Part shown: positions 49,501 to 57,458 of the stretch, one piece after another | Numbering within the stretch: position 1 is the stretch's first letter | Layout: each line of letters starts with the position of its first letter | Program-made: the position numbers and the translations under genes | From: Pseudomonas mediterranea CFBP 5447 | Lineage (GTDB): Bacteria > Pseudomonadota > Gammaproteobacteria > Pseudomonadales > Pseudomonadaceae | Reading direction: 5' to 3' | Length of the DNA: 64,000 bases | NCBI RefSeq assembly: GCF_000774145.1 | Contig: NZ_KN322986.1 | Location: 186,001-250,000 of the forward strand | Notes under the pieces: model-generated | Databases searched by the model: none | Seen by the model: only the letters and a program-made list of their open reading frames with translations | Told to the model about the DNA's origin: nothing

Positions 49501-52423
49501 AGAGGTCGAGCAAGGCTTCGCAGAGTTCGTCCACCGGCTGCAGGTCGGCCAGGTGCGCGCCTTCGCCGAGGGTCGTCAACTCATCCAGCAACGCGCTCAG
49601 TTCCTGGCCCTCGCCGGGGTGCTGCTGCCAGCGGTGCAACAGGTTTTCGGCGTCCAGCAGGATATCCATGCCCTGGGCGAGGAAATCGTTGATCAGTTGC
49701 GGGTTGCGCTTGTTCCGCGCGCCATTGTCCGAAGTACCACTGACCGCCTGCAGGCGCTCGGCCAACAGGGCCTGGGCACGTTGGATCAGGTCCGCGGCCC
49801 CGGGGATCGGCGCCAGCGGATCGCTGTGCAATTGGCGCAGGCCCAGGCGCAGCAGGCCTTCGGCTTCCAGCAGGCACTCGACTTCATCCAGATCGAGGGC
49901 GATCAGGTGCACCCGGTATTCCCGGGCCAGTTGGTCCATCGCCCCGGCCAGCTCGGCAATCGGCAACACCCCGGCCATCGATGCGCTGCCCTTGAGGGTG
50001 TGCAGGGCGCGCTGCAATTCGTCGCTGGCCTGCAAGGGCAGGTGTTCGGCGGCCTGGTCGAGAAAACCATTGAGACCGGCGAGATGCCCCTGGGCCTCCT
50101 TGTCGAAGATCTTCAACAGCAGCGGGTCGAGGGCAGCCACGTCCCCCTGGTCTTCATCGAGCTCATCATTGCCCTTGGCCAGGGCGTGGGCGCGTGCGGC
50201 CAGGCGGTCGACATCATCGCGCTGGCGCTGGAGATGGGCGGCAAAATCGGCGACCAGCGCGGGCAGCAGCCGCACCGTGTCATCCACCAGTTGCAGGACC
50301 GCAGCACTCGGCTCGACACTGCGCTCCAGCACCCGGTTGAGCAGGTTCTCCACTGCCCAGGCCAGTTCGCCCAGCACCAGCGCCCGGACCATGCGGCCGC
50401 TGCCCTTGAGCGTATGGAAGGCCCGGCGCACTTCGACCAGGGCGACCTGGTCAGCGGGCTGAGCGGCCCAGCGCGGCAGATACTCGTGCAGCACCTCCAG
50501 CACTTCGGCGGTCTCCTCGAGGAAGACCTCGCGCAACTCTTCGTCCACCGGATGCTCATCCACCGGAGGCGGCAGCAGACTGCCCGGCGTGTTCCTGGCC
50601 GGCGGGTTGACCGCCGAGACCGGGCTGGCCAGCATGTCGGCGAGGGACTGCACGGTCTGTGGATCATCCAGCTCCTGCAAATCCTGCATGACCTGGGCTT
50701 CGTTGGGACTCAGCACGTCATCGAGCAACGGCACCCGGGCTTCGTCCGGAAGATAACCGAGCGCGGCCAGGCTCCCCTCGACCCCATCCAACAGCGGCTC
50801 GCCCGGTGTTTCCGGGTCTTCGCTCAAGCGCTCCAGGTAGTATTCAAGGCCGGTGATCACGTCGGCCAGGTGGTCGAGCTCTTCCCAATCCGGCCGGGCC
50901 TGGCCCAGCAGCAAGTGGTCGCGGATGAATCCGTTGCAAGCCTCCACCAGGCCGGCGGCGCGACTCAGGGGAATCATCGCCAGTGCGCCGCGGACCTGGG
51001 TCAACAGCGCCGGCAGGGTCTGTAACTGCTCGCTGTTCCAGTCGGCGTCGATGTAGTCGACGATCATGTCCTTGGCCTGTTGCAGACAGGTGTGGGCCTC
51101 CTTGATGACGATCTGATGGATCTGGGTCAGGTCGGTGGTGGGCAGTTGGCTGTCTTCGCGACTTTCAGGCTCGACGGTGCCGACCATGCCGGCGAGGTTG
51201 GCCTCGACATAAAGCAAAGCACCGGCAACGTCCATGAGAGTGGCGTCATCGGGCTCGCGCTGGCCCTGGGAGAGGCTCAGTACCACCGCCAGTTGATCGA
51301 TGATGACCTTGCGCGGCTGGCCGAAACCGAGCACCGCCAGGGTATCGGCGATCTGCCGCAGGGGCGCCAGCAGGCTGTCCAGTTCCGAGGCGTGCTGGCG
51401 GTCGCTGCGCACGAACAGGTCCAGCCGCTCCTTGACCCGCACCAGTTCCTCGCAGAGCGCGGTGAGCACCGAGCGCATGGCATCGCGGTCGGGCCCGGCC
51501 AGGCGCGCACGTTCTTCGTCGAGCATGGCGCTGTCAGGCAGCGCGTCGTCCAGTGAGTAGCGTTCTTTCATGATCTGCATCTGCCCGCTGGGATGTTCGG
51601 CCTTGGCAATATAGAACAACAAGCTCTTGAGCAGGTGCGGCGGTGCCGGTTGATTGATGCCGGGCATGCCCTGGTCGAGCAGGCGCTTGAGTTCCTTGTC
51701 GGCTTCCTTGAACAGGCTGCGCAAGGCCGGGCTGTTGGCGATGCGTCCGTCACGCATGCCTTCGACCAGCGCCGACGCCACCTGCCACAGGGCATTGAGC
51801 GGCGCCCCGGCACAGAGTCCTTCCAGACGATGGAAGACCTTGGCCAGGTAACCGAGGTGGGTGGCGTCATCCTGCTCGCGCAACAGGCCCACCAGGGCCA
51901 TTTGCAGGGTCTGGCGCAATTTGCGCAAGGTGCCGGGCAGGTCCGCCGGCTCGAGCCGCTTCAGAGCCGCATCGCCGAGGGGCGCGATATCGGGCAGCTC
52001 CGGGCTGAACAGGCTGGTTTCCGATAACAGGCTCTCGCCCCGGGCACTGCGCAGGTCGTTGATCAGCGGCAAGACCACGAGTGGCAGGTCGCGGCGGGCA
52101 CCCTGGATGCGATCCAGATATATCGGCAGTTGTCCCAAGGCCTGGCTCAACAGGCTGACGGCCTCTTCGCGATGGGCAATGCGGTTGTCCTGCAGGGCGA
52201 CGCACAGGTGTTCCATTTCTTCGGCCAGCAACGCCGCGCCATAGAACTCGACCATCTGCAGGCCGCCATGCACCTGGTGAATGCAGGCCAGGCATTGTTC
52301 AAGGGCATCCGCCGCCTGCGGCTCATCCACCAGGCGGTTGAGGGCCAGATGAGCCTGCTTCAACGTTTCGGCAATCTCGCCCTTGACCCATTCCAGGGCC
52401 ACATAGTCGTGCCGATCACCCAT
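46505..52423 (-). CDS. chpA: Pil-Chp hybrid histidine kinase ChpA
   Basis: A 1972-residue multidomain kinase. A helical N-terminal region with a degenerate IHQVHGGLQM is followed by four canonical phosphotransfer motifs HTLKG(S/G) with histidines at about residues 670, 808, 1112 and 1253. Then come the CheA-type dimerisation region, the ATPase (N-box HMLRNAVDHGLE near 1561, G-box FDIRDDGAGVPLD near 1605), a CheW-like domain at about 1700-1830, and a C-terminal receiver with phosphoacceptor Asp1901 in MLLDIEMPRMDG. I recall P. aeruginosa ChpA as near 2470 residues with six Hpt plus Thr and Ser variants, so this one is about 500 residues shorter. It controls type IV pilus motility through PilG and PilH. 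GGAGCGG precedes the ATG. Confidence 0.95.
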   Translation of the reverse strand: MGDRHDYVALEWVKGEIAETLKQAHLALNRLVDEPQAADALEQCLACIHQVHGGLQMVEFYGAALLAEEMEHLCVALQDNRIAHREEAVSLLSQALGQLPIYLDRIQGARRDLPLVVLPLINDLRSARGESLLSETSLFSPELPDIAPLGDAALKRLEPADLPGTLRKLRQTLQMALVGLLREQDDATHLGYLAKVFHRLEGLCAGAPLNALWQVASALVEGMRDGRIANSPALRSLFKEADKELKRLLDQGMPGINQPAPPHLLKSLLFYIAKAEHPSGQMQIMKERYSLDDALPDSAMLDEERARLAGPDRDAMRSVLTALCEELVRVKERLDLFVRSDRQHASELDSLLAPLRQIADTLAVLGFGQPRKVIIDQLAVVLSLSQGQREPDDATLMDVAGALLYVEANLAGMVGTVEPESREDSQLPTTDLTQIHQIVIKEAHTCLQQAKDMIVDYIDADWNSEQLQTLPALLTQVRGALAMIPLSRAAGLVEACNGFIRDHLLLGQARPDWEELDHLADVITGLEYYLERLSEDPETPGEPLLDGVEGSLAALGYLPDEARVPLLDDVLSPNEAQVMQDLQELDDPQTVQSLADMLASPVSAVNPPARNTPGSLLPPPVDEHPVDEELREVFLEETAEVLEVLHEYLPRWAAQPADQVALVEVRRAFHTLKGSGRMVRALVLGELAWAVENLLNRVLERSVEPSAAVLQLVDDTVRLLPALVADFAAHLQRQRDDVDRLAARAHALAKGNDELDEDQGDVAALDPLLLKIFDKEAQGHLAGLNGFLDQAAEHLPLQASDELQRALHTLKGSASMAGVLPIAELAGAMDQLAREYRVHLIALDLDEVECLLEAEGLLRLGLRQLHSDPLAPIPGAADLIQRAQALLAERLQAVSGTSDNGARNKRNPQLINDFLAQGMDILLDAENLLHRWQQHPGEGQELSALLDELTTLGEGAHLADLQPVDELCEALLDLYGAVEESSLAVSDEFFQQAQQAHEALIDMLDELAAGQHVHPRPERVQALHALLEAGLDPSATGLIRSDGSRTLSIRELGHATAELERDVPADTSIDDITSIFLEEAQDILESAAQALHRWLADPDNGAPLSSLQRDLHTLKGGARMADIRPISDLAQELENLYEGLVDRRYSHSDELAHLLNSSHERLDLLLGQLQQGQTLGDPVSLIDAIRRFRQDKPNAIEGAGSIPGDAAGHDPELLEIFLEEGFDILDSSGAALLRWQAEPSNRQAVETLLRDLHTLKGGARMVEIGPIGDLAHELENLYEGLSAGLLQPTPALFVLLQSSHDRLAHMLDAVRAGLACPPADRLIAQIQAVNHPQDSETPALPPAVAPVMPATPAPAKPEPTASGDGADMVKVSAELLDDLVNLAGETSIFRGRIEQQVNDAHVALSEMETTIERMRDQLRRLDTETQGRILSRQQVEAERLGYEEFDPLEMDRHSQLQQLSRALFESASDLLDLKETLDRSNHDAETLLQQQRRINTRLQEGLMRTRMVPFERMVPRLQRIVRQVAQELGKDVEFVVDNAEGEMDRNVLERMAAPLEHMLRNAVDHGLEPADVRIAAGKPARGRISLDLSREGGDIVFDIRDDGAGVPLDAVRRKAIKRGLLAPDSDISDRDVLQFILQPGFSTAEKITQISGRGVGMDVVHEEVRQLGGSMVIDSTPGQGVHFRIRLPFTVSVNRALMVQCHEDQYAIPLNTIESIVRVLPAELEAYYQLDPPTYSYAGQRYELCYLGELLKTAPRPKLLGQNQPLPLLLVQCNERHVAVQVDATVGTREIVVKSLGPQFSAVQGLSGATILGDGRVVLILDLLAPLRAMPSQVPRRPVLTEGEGEHQRPLLVLVVDDSVTVRKVTSRLLERHGMHVLTAKDGVDAMALLSEHTPDLMLLDIEMPRMDGFEVATQVRNDPRLAHLPIIMITSRTGQKHRDRAMAIGVNDYLGKPYQESVLLESIAHWSKTDA

Positions 52424-52472
52424 AACCGCTCCAATCCGGCAAATACACCCTCCTTGTGGCGGGAGGATTCAT

Positions 52473-52560
52473 CTGTGGGAGCAAAGCTTGCTCGCGATAA
52501 GGGCAGCTCAATCTCCGGCCTGACGCGTCGCTCTCATCGCGGGCAAGCCTTGCTCCCACA
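52473..52560. repeat. REP inverted pair inside the pil-chp operon
   Basis: GTGGGAGCAAAGCTTGCTCG and ATCGCGGGCAAGCCTTGCTC, a mixed-type pair, sit in the 171-base pilJ-chpA gap, where P. aeruginosa has pilK. Confidence 0.85.
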
Positions 52561-52594
52561 TGATTCTCCTCGCCCCGTATACCGCCTCCAACAG

Positions 52595-54649
52595 TCAAGA
52601 CTTGTCCTCATCCTTAGCCGCCGGCAAGGTAAAACCCGACACCGACCGACGCAACTGGCTGGCCATTTTCGCCAGGTTGCCGATGCTCTCGGCGGTGGCG
52701 GTGGAGCCGGACGAGGTCTGCGTGGTGATCTGCTGGATCACGTTCATCGTCAGGGAAATCTGCCCCGCCGAGGTGGTCTGCTGCTGCGCCGCGTTGGAAA
52801 TGCTCTGGATCAGCGCCGCCAGGGTCTTGGACACACCCTCGATCTCTTCCAGGGCCACGCCGGCATCCTGGGCCAGCCGGGCGCCGCGCACCACTTCGCT
52901 GGTGGTCTGCTCCATGGAGATCACCGCTTCGTTGGTATCGGCCTGGATCGCCCGCACCAGTGTTTCGATCTGCCGGGTCGCCGCCGAGGAGCGCTCCGCC
53001 AGTCGTTGCACTTCATCGGCCACCACCGCGAAGCCGCGCCCGGCATCCCCGGCCATGGACGCCTGGATCGCAGCGTTGAGGGCCAGGATGTTGGTCTGGT
53101 CGGCGATGTCGTCGATCAGGCTGACGATGTCGCCGATTTCCTGGGACGACTCGCCCAGGCGCTTGATGCGCTTGGCGGTGTCCTGGATCTGCTCGCGAAT
53201 GTTGTCCATGCCATGAATGGTGTTGTGCACCACCTCGTTGCCCTTGTTGGCGATCTCCACGGAGCGTTCGGCCACCGCCGACGACTCGGCGGCGTTGGCC
53301 GATACCTGGTCGATGGACTGGGCCATTTCATTGATTGAAGTCGAAGCTTCGCTGATCTGCTGGGCCTGGTGCTCGGAAGCCTGGGCCAGGTGCATGGCAG
53401 TGGCCTGGGTTTCCTGCACCGCCGCGGCGACCTGGCCGGCGGTGAGGTTGATGGTGGCGACCAGGTCACGCAGCTGATCCACCGAATAATTGATCGAGTC
53501 GGCGATGGTGCCGGTGAAGTCCTCGGTGACCGATGCGGTGACGGTCAGGTCGCCGTCGGCCAGATCGGCGATTTCGTCCAGCAGGCGCATGATCGCGTTC
53601 TGGTTGCGCTCGTTCTTCTCCGCGGTTTCGTGCAGCTGGCGGTTGGTTTCACGCACCATCACCAGGCCGATCAGGATGATCGACATCAGCGCCAGCAGCC
53701 CCAGCACGTAACCGCCAATGGCGTGGACGGAACGGCCACCGGCCAGGTTCTCCAGTGCCGTGGTCAGGTGCGAGGCTTCGTCCAACAGGGTCTGCGACAG
53801 GTTGAAGATGTTGCCGGCCGATTCGCGGACCTTGAACAGTTCCGGCGAGGTTTCGAGGATTTCGTCCACCGAGCCCGAGACGAACTCGAACAGTTCGCTG
53901 ATTTCGCTCAGGCGTGCCCGCGCATCGCGATCCTGGACCTGGGAGATCTTCAAGGCCGGATCGCCCTGCAACATGCCGTTGAGCACCTGGCCGAAACGCG
54001 CTGCATCGCGGCCAAAGGTATCGGCGGCCTGGCTGGCGTTCTCATCCCCCGCCAGCACGGTATTCACCGCACCCAGGATGCGCTCGGCCAACAACGACTG
54101 GCGCTGGGCCATGGCCACCTGGGCCGCAGGCGCACCCCGTTGCAGCAGGATCTCGACGACTTTTTCGTATTCGACCTGCAATTGCGGCACGGTTTCGGCC
54201 AGGGTCGCCGCCACCTGATGCAGCGACAGCACGGTCTGCTCGCTGGACAGGATGGCGTCGGTGTTCTTGAGCAGGCGCTCCCAGTCCAGTTGCACGGCGC
54301 GCATCTGCGGCCGCAGGGTCGAAGGCGCCGGCGGCAGGCCGGTCACCGGGTCGCCCTGCTTGAGGTAGCCCCAGCGCTGGGCAAAATCGTTGCGTGCATC
54401 GCTCAGCAATTTGAACGCCGCGGCCTTGCCGGCGGCGGCCTCGGTGGCGTTCTTGGCAATGCGCTGGGACAGCACCCGCAACTCACCGGCATGGCCGATG
54501 TACTGTTTATCGTAGGTGGACTGGGTGTTGAGGTAGGCGAAATTGGCGAACAGCAGCATGATGAAGACAATCAGCGCGACGAACAGCACGATGATCTGCG
54601 AACGACTGCGCGACGCTTCCAGTGGCTTGCCTGTGTTTGCTTTGATCAT
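52595..54649 (-). CDS. pilJ: Methyl-accepting chemotaxis protein PilJ
   Basis: A 684-residue membrane receptor of the Pil-Chp system. First helix QIIVLFVALIVFIMLLFANFAYL (about 18-40), a periplasmic region of about 270 residues with two PilJ-type repeats (HAGELRVLSQRIAKNATEAA...; VAMAQRQSLLAERILGAVNTVL), second helix GYVLGLLALMSIILIGLVMV, HAMP, then the cytoplasmic signalling hairpin with EIGDIVSLIDDIADQTNILALNAAIQASMAGDAGRGFAVVADEVQRLAERS. It senses surface contact or pilin signals and feeds ChpA. Length matches PilJ. The following pilK methyltransferase gene is absent. Confidence 0.95.
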   Translation of the reverse strand: MIKANTGKPLEASRSRSQIIVLFVALIVFIMLLFANFAYLNTQSTYDKQYIGHAGELRVLSQRIAKNATEAAAGKAAAFKLLSDARNDFAQRWGYLKQGDPVTGLPPAPSTLRPQMRAVQLDWERLLKNTDAILSSEQTVLSLHQVAATLAETVPQLQVEYEKVVEILLQRGAPAAQVAMAQRQSLLAERILGAVNTVLAGDENASQAADTFGRDAARFGQVLNGMLQGDPALKISQVQDRDARARLSEISELFEFVSGSVDEILETSPELFKVRESAGNIFNLSQTLLDEASHLTTALENLAGGRSVHAIGGYVLGLLALMSIILIGLVMVRETNRQLHETAEKNERNQNAIMRLLDEIADLADGDLTVTASVTEDFTGTIADSINYSVDQLRDLVATINLTAGQVAAAVQETQATAMHLAQASEHQAQQISEASTSINEMAQSIDQVSANAAESSAVAERSVEIANKGNEVVHNTIHGMDNIREQIQDTAKRIKRLGESSQEIGDIVSLIDDIADQTNILALNAAIQASMAGDAGRGFAVVADEVQRLAERSSAATRQIETLVRAIQADTNEAVISMEQTTSEVVRGARLAQDAGVALEEIEGVSKTLAALIQSISNAAQQQTTSAGQISLTMNVIQQITTQTSSGSTATAESIGNLAKMASQLRRSVSGFTLPAAKDEDKS

Positions 54650-54696
54650 CGATTTTCGCCTGTACTGCCCAAGACCCTGCCCCTCCGCTGTTACCC

Positions 54697-54787
54697 CTGT
54701 GGGAGCGAGCCTGCTCGCGATAGCGGCGTGTCAGTCAACGTAGATGCTGGCTGATCACCCGCCATCGCGAGCAGGCTCGCTCCCACA
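54697..54787. repeat. REP inverted pair inside the pil-chp operon
   Basis: Two consensus cores face each other in the 139-base pilI-pilJ gap. The right copy ends two bases before the pilI stop codon. Confidence 0.9.
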
Positions 54788-54788
54788 G

Positions 54789-55328
54789 TCAACTTGCCAC
54801 GTCCATGAACCCCGCCGATTGCGTCAACGCAAAAGGGCTGAACACCTGCCACTGTCGCTCGCCACGAAACCGGCCCTTGACGAAAGCGGCTTCCGGGCAG
54901 TCGCGCTCGCCCGCCTGCATCGGCTCCAGGCTGTCCTGGGTGAAATGCTGCAATCCGAGGACTTCGTCCACCAGCAACCCGGCGAACACTTCGCCATGAT
55001 CCACCACCAGCACCCGCCGCTGCTTGCGCAGCGTCGACAGTTCATGACCGAAAAAACCGCACAGGTCCATCAACGGTAACAGTCGGCCCCGCAGGTTGGC
55101 CACGCCACGCACCCACGGCTTGACCCCGGGCAGATGCGTATGGCGCGGCTCGTGCAGCACTTCGCTGACCTCATCCATGGGTGCCACGTACCAGCGTTCG
55201 CCCAGGCGAAAGCCGATACCGCTCCAGGCGTGACGGTGGGTCGGTTGAGACGGCAGGTCCGCCGCCAGCGACCGGCAGCGTCGATCGATCTGCAGCAGCA
55301 GTTCGAACGCAGTCAGGGATGGGCTCAT
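54789..55328 (-). CDS. pilI: CheW-like adaptor PilI
   Basis: A 179-residue CheW-domain protein: ELLLQIDRRCRSLAADLPSQ, GIGFRLGERWYVAPMDEVSEVLHEPRHTHLPGVKPWVRGVANLRGRLLPLMDLCGFFG and VLVVDHGEVFAGLLVDEVLGLQHF. It links PilJ to ChpA. Ten bases separate its start from the pilH stop, as in other Pil-Chp operons. The C-terminus has no extension despite the adjacent repeat. Confidence 0.94.
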   Translation of the reverse strand: MSPSLTAFELLLQIDRRCRSLAADLPSQPTHRHAWSGIGFRLGERWYVAPMDEVSEVLHEPRHTHLPGVKPWVRGVANLRGRLLPLMDLCGFFGHELSTLRKQRRVLVVDHGEVFAGLLVDEVLGLQHFTQDSLEPMQAGERDCPEAAFVKGRFRGERQWQVFSPFALTQSAGFMDVAS

Positions 55329-55338
55329 GGCCGCGCCG

Positions 55339-55704
55339 TCAACCCGCCAGGACGTTGTTCAGGGTCTTGATCAGGGTTTCTTCGTCGACCGGCTTGGTCA
55401 GGTAATCCTTGGCGCCTTGGCGAGTGCCCCAGACCTTATCGGTTTCCTGGTCCTTGGTGGTGATGATGATCACCGGGATGTGGCCGGTTTCCGGATCCTT
55501 GGTCAACTGGCGCGTGGCCTGGAACCCGTTGAGGCCAGGCATGACGATGTCCATCAACACCGCATCGGGCTTTTCCTGGCGGGCCAGGGCCACGCCGTCG
55601 GCGCCGTTCTCGGCCTTGAGGATCTGGTGACCGTGCTTTTCCAGCATGCCGGTCAGCTTGTACATTTCAGTCGGCGAATCATCGACGATCAGAATTCGTG
55701 CCAT
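55339..55704 (-). CDS. pilH: CheY-like response regulator PilH
   Basis: A 121-residue single-domain receiver. It begins MARILIVDDSPTEMYKLTGM, with phosphoacceptor Asp52 in AVLMDIVMPGLNG and switch lysine in KPVDEETLIK. Length matches PilH of other pseudomonads. It acts downstream of ChpA on pilus retraction and cAMP signalling balance. The ATG at 55704 is the conserved start; a longer frame adds 30 residues that are not conserved. Confidence 0.95.
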   Translation of the reverse strand: MARILIVDDSPTEMYKLTGMLEKHGHQILKAENGADGVALARQEKPDAVLMDIVMPGLNGFQATRQLTKDPETGHIPVIIITTKDQETDKVWGTRQGAKDYLTKPVDEETLIKTLNNVLAG

Positions 55705-55750
55705 GGTGTTCCCCATTCTTGTCGACCCCAGGCTCTGCGGCCGGGCGTCA

Positions 55751-56179
55751 TTAATGTGCCTGGTGCGGCTGGACGGCGGCAAAGCCCGGAACATGAGCTT
55801 GTATCGCGCCCAGCAGTTCTTCCTTGCTGAAAGGCTTGGTCAAAAACTGATCGGAACCGACGATACGTCCCTTGGCCTTGTCGAACAGCCCGTCCCGGGA
55901 CGACAGCAGGATCACTGGCGTGGCCTTGAAGGCGCTGTTGTTCTTGATCAGGGCGCAGGTCTGGTAACCGTCCAGACGCGGCATCATGATGTCGACAAAG
56001 ATGATGCCCGGATGATGGTCGGTAATCTTGGCCAGGGCATCGAAGCCATCGACCGCCGTGATCACCTCGCAACCCACATTGCGCAGCAAGGTTTCGGCGG
56101 TACGGCGAATGGTCTTCGAATCGTCGATGACCATGACCTTCAAGGCGCTGGATTGCTGCTGCGTAGGATGCTCTGCCAT
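55751..56179 (-). CDS. pilG: CheY-like response regulator PilG
   Basis: A 142-residue receiver, the first gene of the operon. MAEHPTQQQS is followed by LKVMVIDDSKTIRRTAETLL, phosphoacceptor Asp63 in IIFVDIMMPRLDGYQTC and TKPFSKEELLGAI. It promotes pilus extension and adenylate cyclase activation. The ATG at 56179 was preferred to an in-frame GTG two codons upstream. It is divergent from gshB, with 224 bases between the starts and no other gene visible there. Confidence 0.95.
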   Translation of the reverse strand: MAEHPTQQQSSALKVMVIDDSKTIRRTAETLLRNVGCEVITAVDGFDALAKITDHHPGIIFVDIMMPRLDGYQTCALIKNNSAFKATPVILLSSRDGLFDKAKGRIVGSDQFLTKPFSKEELLGAIQAHVPGFAAVQPHQAH

Positions 56180-56403
56180 TGCCACTGCGAACCGGTTCTA
56201 AACGCGTAAATGCGACCGACGGCGCAAGCCCTTGATGTTCAAGGCCCGCGCGCCACATGGCAGCCTTTTTAGCACAGTCTCCAGCGCCGGGCTATCGGCC
56301 GGACGGCACGGTGGTTTTTCCTTGACCGCGAATCCGCCGGGCGCCACTCTGACGCCACTTTTTCACGCCATTTGTGCCCCATCAGATTTCGAGGAACCAA
56401 GCC

Positions 56404-57375
56404 ATGAGCGTACGCGTCGGCATTGTCATGGACCCTATTGCCAGCATTTCCTACAAAAAGGATAGCTCGCTGGCCATGCTGCTGGCCGCTCAAAAGCGCG
56501 GCTGGGAATTGTTCTACATGGAACAGCGCGACCTCTACCAGGCCGAAGGCCAGGCCCGGGCGCGCATGAAACCGTTGAAAGTCTTCGCCAACCCGGAAAA
56601 ATGGTTTGAACTGGGCGCCGAGAACGATGCGCTGCTGAGCGACCTGGATGTGATCCTGATGCGCAAGGATCCGCCCTTCGACATGGAGTTCGTGTATTCC
56701 ACCTACCTGCTGGAACAAGCCGAAACCGCCGGCGTGCTGGTGGTCAACAAGCCCCAGAGCCTGCGCGACTGCAACGAGAAGCTGTTCGCCACGCTGTTCC
56801 CGCAATGCACCCCACCGACCATCGTCAGCCGTCGCCCGGATGTCCTGCGCGAGTTCGCCGATCATCACGGTGACGTGATCCTCAAGCCCCTGGACGGCAT
56901 GGGCGGTTCTTCGATCTTCCGCCACACCGCCGGCCACCCGAACCTCTCGGTGATCCTGGAAACCCTGACCCTGCACGGCAAGCAGCAAATCATGATCCAA
57001 GGCTACCTGCCGGCCATCGTCGATGGCGACAAGCGCATCCTGATGATCGACGGCGAGCCGGTGGACTATTGCCTGGCACGCATTCCGGCAGCGGGCGAAA
57101 CCCGCGGCAACCTGGCCGCCGGCGGCCGTGGCGAAGCCCGTCCACTGACCGAGAAGGATCGCTGGATCGCTGCCCAGGTGGGCCCGGCCCTGCGGGAAAA
57201 AGGCCTGCTGTTCGTGGGCCTGGACGTGATCGGCGAGCACCTGACGGAAATCAACGTCACCAGCCCGACCTGCATCCGCGAGATCGACAATGCCTTCGGC
57301 ACCGACATCGGCGGGATGCTGATGGATGCCATAGAGAAGCAGCTGCAAGCTAGAAGCTCCAAGCGGCAAGTTTAA
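56404..57375 (+). CDS. gshB: Glutathione synthetase
   Basis: A 323-residue ATP-grasp enzyme that joins glycine to gamma-glutamylcysteine. It begins MSVRVGIVMDPIASISYKKDSSLAML and includes VILMRKDPPFDMEF, RDCNEKLFAT, ILKPLDGMGGSSIFR, QGYLPAIVDGDKRILMIDGEP, GNLAAGGRGEARPLT and EINVTSPTCIREID. P. aeruginosa GshB is about 317 residues; this one ends QLQARSSKRQV, a tail encoded by an intergenic repeat that has invaded the 3' end. GAGGAA precedes the ATG. tonB follows 84 bases downstream. Confidence 0.97.
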   Translation: MSVRVGIVMDPIASISYKKDSSLAMLLAAQKRGWELFYMEQRDLYQAEGQARARMKPLKVFANPEKWFELGAENDALLSDLDVILMRKDPPFDMEFVYSTYLLEQAETAGVLVVNKPQSLRDCNEKLFATLFPQCTPPTIVSRRPDVLREFADHHGDVILKPLDGMGGSSIFRHTAGHPNLSVILETLTLHGKQQIMIQGYLPAIVDGDKRILMIDGEPVDYCLARIPAAGETRGNLAAGGRGEARPLTEKDRWIAAQVGPALREKGLLFVGLDVIGEHLTEINVTSPTCIREIDNAFGTDIGGMLMDAIEKQLQARSSKRQV

Positions 57376-57416
57376 TGCGTACAGCTTGTCGCTTGCCGCT
57401 TGAAGCTTGCAGCTAA
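57341..57416. repeat. AGCTGCAAGC repeat overlapping the gshB 3' end
   Basis: AGCTGCAAGCT (57341-57351) pairs with AGCTTGCAGCT (57404-57414), and CAAGCGGCAAG (57360-57370) with CTTGCCGCTTG (57392-57402). The left half provides the last 11 codons and the stop of gshB. Same family as at 14185 and 21971. Confidence 0.8.
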
Positions 57417-57458
57417 AAACCAACATTGCGCTATCATGCCGGGCCCTGAAAAGAAGCA

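Noticed and set aside
49433..51025. A 530-codon plus-strand frame within chpA
   Set aside because: Antisense to the Hpt region of chpA, with repetitive H/Q/R-rich translation and no start signal.
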